Notes under the pieces: model-generated
The model's database searches: none
What the model saw: the letters and a program-made list of their open reading frames with translations, nothing else
What the model was told of the DNA's origin: nothing
Shown here: in pieces, positions 14,572 through 14,862 of the stretch
Numbering within the stretch: the stretch's first letter is position 1
Layout of the letters: each line of letters opens with the position of its first letter
Position numbers and translations under genes: made by a program
From: Chloromonas sp. AAM2
Taxonomy: Eukaryota; Chlorophyta; Chlorophyceae; Chlamydomonadales; Chlamydomonadaceae
NCBI GenBank assembly: GCA_004335635.1
Contig: QAXH01004182.1
Coordinates: forward strand, 1-14,862
Length of the DNA stretch: 14,862 nucleotides
Direction: 5' to 3'

Positions 14572-14862
14572 TTGTTGATTTGTTGATAGCTGCCTTCCCA
14601 GTTTTCGCCGGGAGGGTTCGTTTTAAACACCTCGATATTTTTAGTGTAAATTTGGCAAAGCATGTCTTGCTCTTTCAACTGCATAGCTTGTTCAAATTTT
14701 GAAGCGGCCAAATCCCATTCCCGTTCATAATAGTGATTTAAACCACCATGAAAAAGCTCAACGAAAGGTTTTAGTGCCTCGGCTTCCTTACTCCCATGTT
14801 CTCCTATAAGTTCAAAGATACGAATAGGTTTGGTTTTACCTTTGGCTTTCATAAGCGCTACT
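14568..14862 (-). CDS. C-terminal end of a class III adenylate/guanylate cyclase (5' part outside window)
   Basis: The frame is open to the right edge, so the methionine at 14852 is internal. The fragment opens VALMKAKGKTKPIRIFELIGE, the characteristic end of class III nucleotide cyclase domains (K-G-K-x-x-P-x-x-x-F/Y-E-L). It then has a TPR-like helical tail (HYYEREWDLAASKFEQAMQL, then LCQIYTKNIEVFKTNPP) and ends in GENWEGSYQQINK. The PP-x-x-W-(D/E)-G ending with a preceding short TPR is common in CHASE2-type cyclases. No catalytic residues are in view because they lie upstream. The TGA stop overlaps the ATGATG start of the M48 protease gene, so the two are probably translated from one message. 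Family assignment is good for such a short piece; whether it makes cAMP or cGMP cannot be said. Confidence 0.82.
   Translation of the reverse strand, partial: VALMKAKGKTKPIRIFELIGEHGSKEAEALKPFVELFHGGLNHYYEREWDLAASKFEQAMQLKEQDMLCQIYTKNIEVFKTNPPGENWEGSYQQINK

Noticed and set aside
14568..14852. Complete 94-residue TPR-like gene
   Set aside because: The frame is open to the window edge and its beginning matches the end of a class III cyclase domain, so the methionine is internal.

Overview
The window looks like chromosomal DNA from the Bacteroidota/Balneolota/Rhodothermota neighbourhood, and Balneolota is my best guess. The pointers are a PorX-type response regulator fused to a PglZ phosphatase domain (a type IX secretion regulator), a secreted metalloprotease ending in a type IX secretion (T9SS) sorting domain with the NYPNPFNP signature, moderately AT-rich DNA, weak Shine-Dalgarno sites, and a large paired-FtsX permease typical of these phyla. 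This placement rests on protein features alone.

Layout. 1-859 (minus): Tat-exported metallo-beta-lactamase-fold hydrolase, cut by the window edge. 860-1325: about 465 bp with no convincing gene and one short hairpin. 1326-2105 (minus): secreted protein of unknown function built from two copies of one domain. 2229-5320 (minus): ComEA-like helix-hairpin-helix membrane protein, PorX, TsaE and a small DUF3553-like protein, all in one direction; the last two share a TGATG stop/start. 5498-6283 (plus): alpha/beta hydrolase, divergent from the ComEA-like gene across an intergenic inverted repeat. 6284-6581: repeat-rich spacer ending in a 32-bp tandem repeat directly before an AAA ATPase/DUF4143 gene (6582-7718). 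7864-10266 (plus): 800-residue FtsX/MacB-type permease. 10420-11370 (minus): TrhO tRNA hydroxylase. 11451-13259 (plus): T9SS-targeted putative metalloprotease. 13273-14571 (minus): secreted M48 metalloprotease with an N-terminal SH3-like segment, overlapping the end of a class III nucleotide cyclase that runs off the right edge.

Themes. Two genes serve tRNA modification (TsaE for t6A37, TrhO for ho5U34). Two bear on type IX secretion (PorX as regulator, the 11451 gene as likely cargo), about 7 kb apart. Several start codons were moved inward from the longest reading frame: 2105, 2516, 5498 and 11370.

I see no phage, insertion sequence, CRISPR array or RNA gene. I see no clear multi-gene novel system. 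The least ordinary parts are the 32-bp palindrome-bearing repeat before the ATPase gene, the intergenic inverted and dispersed repeats, the internally duplicated secreted protein, and the cyclase-M48 protease coupling.
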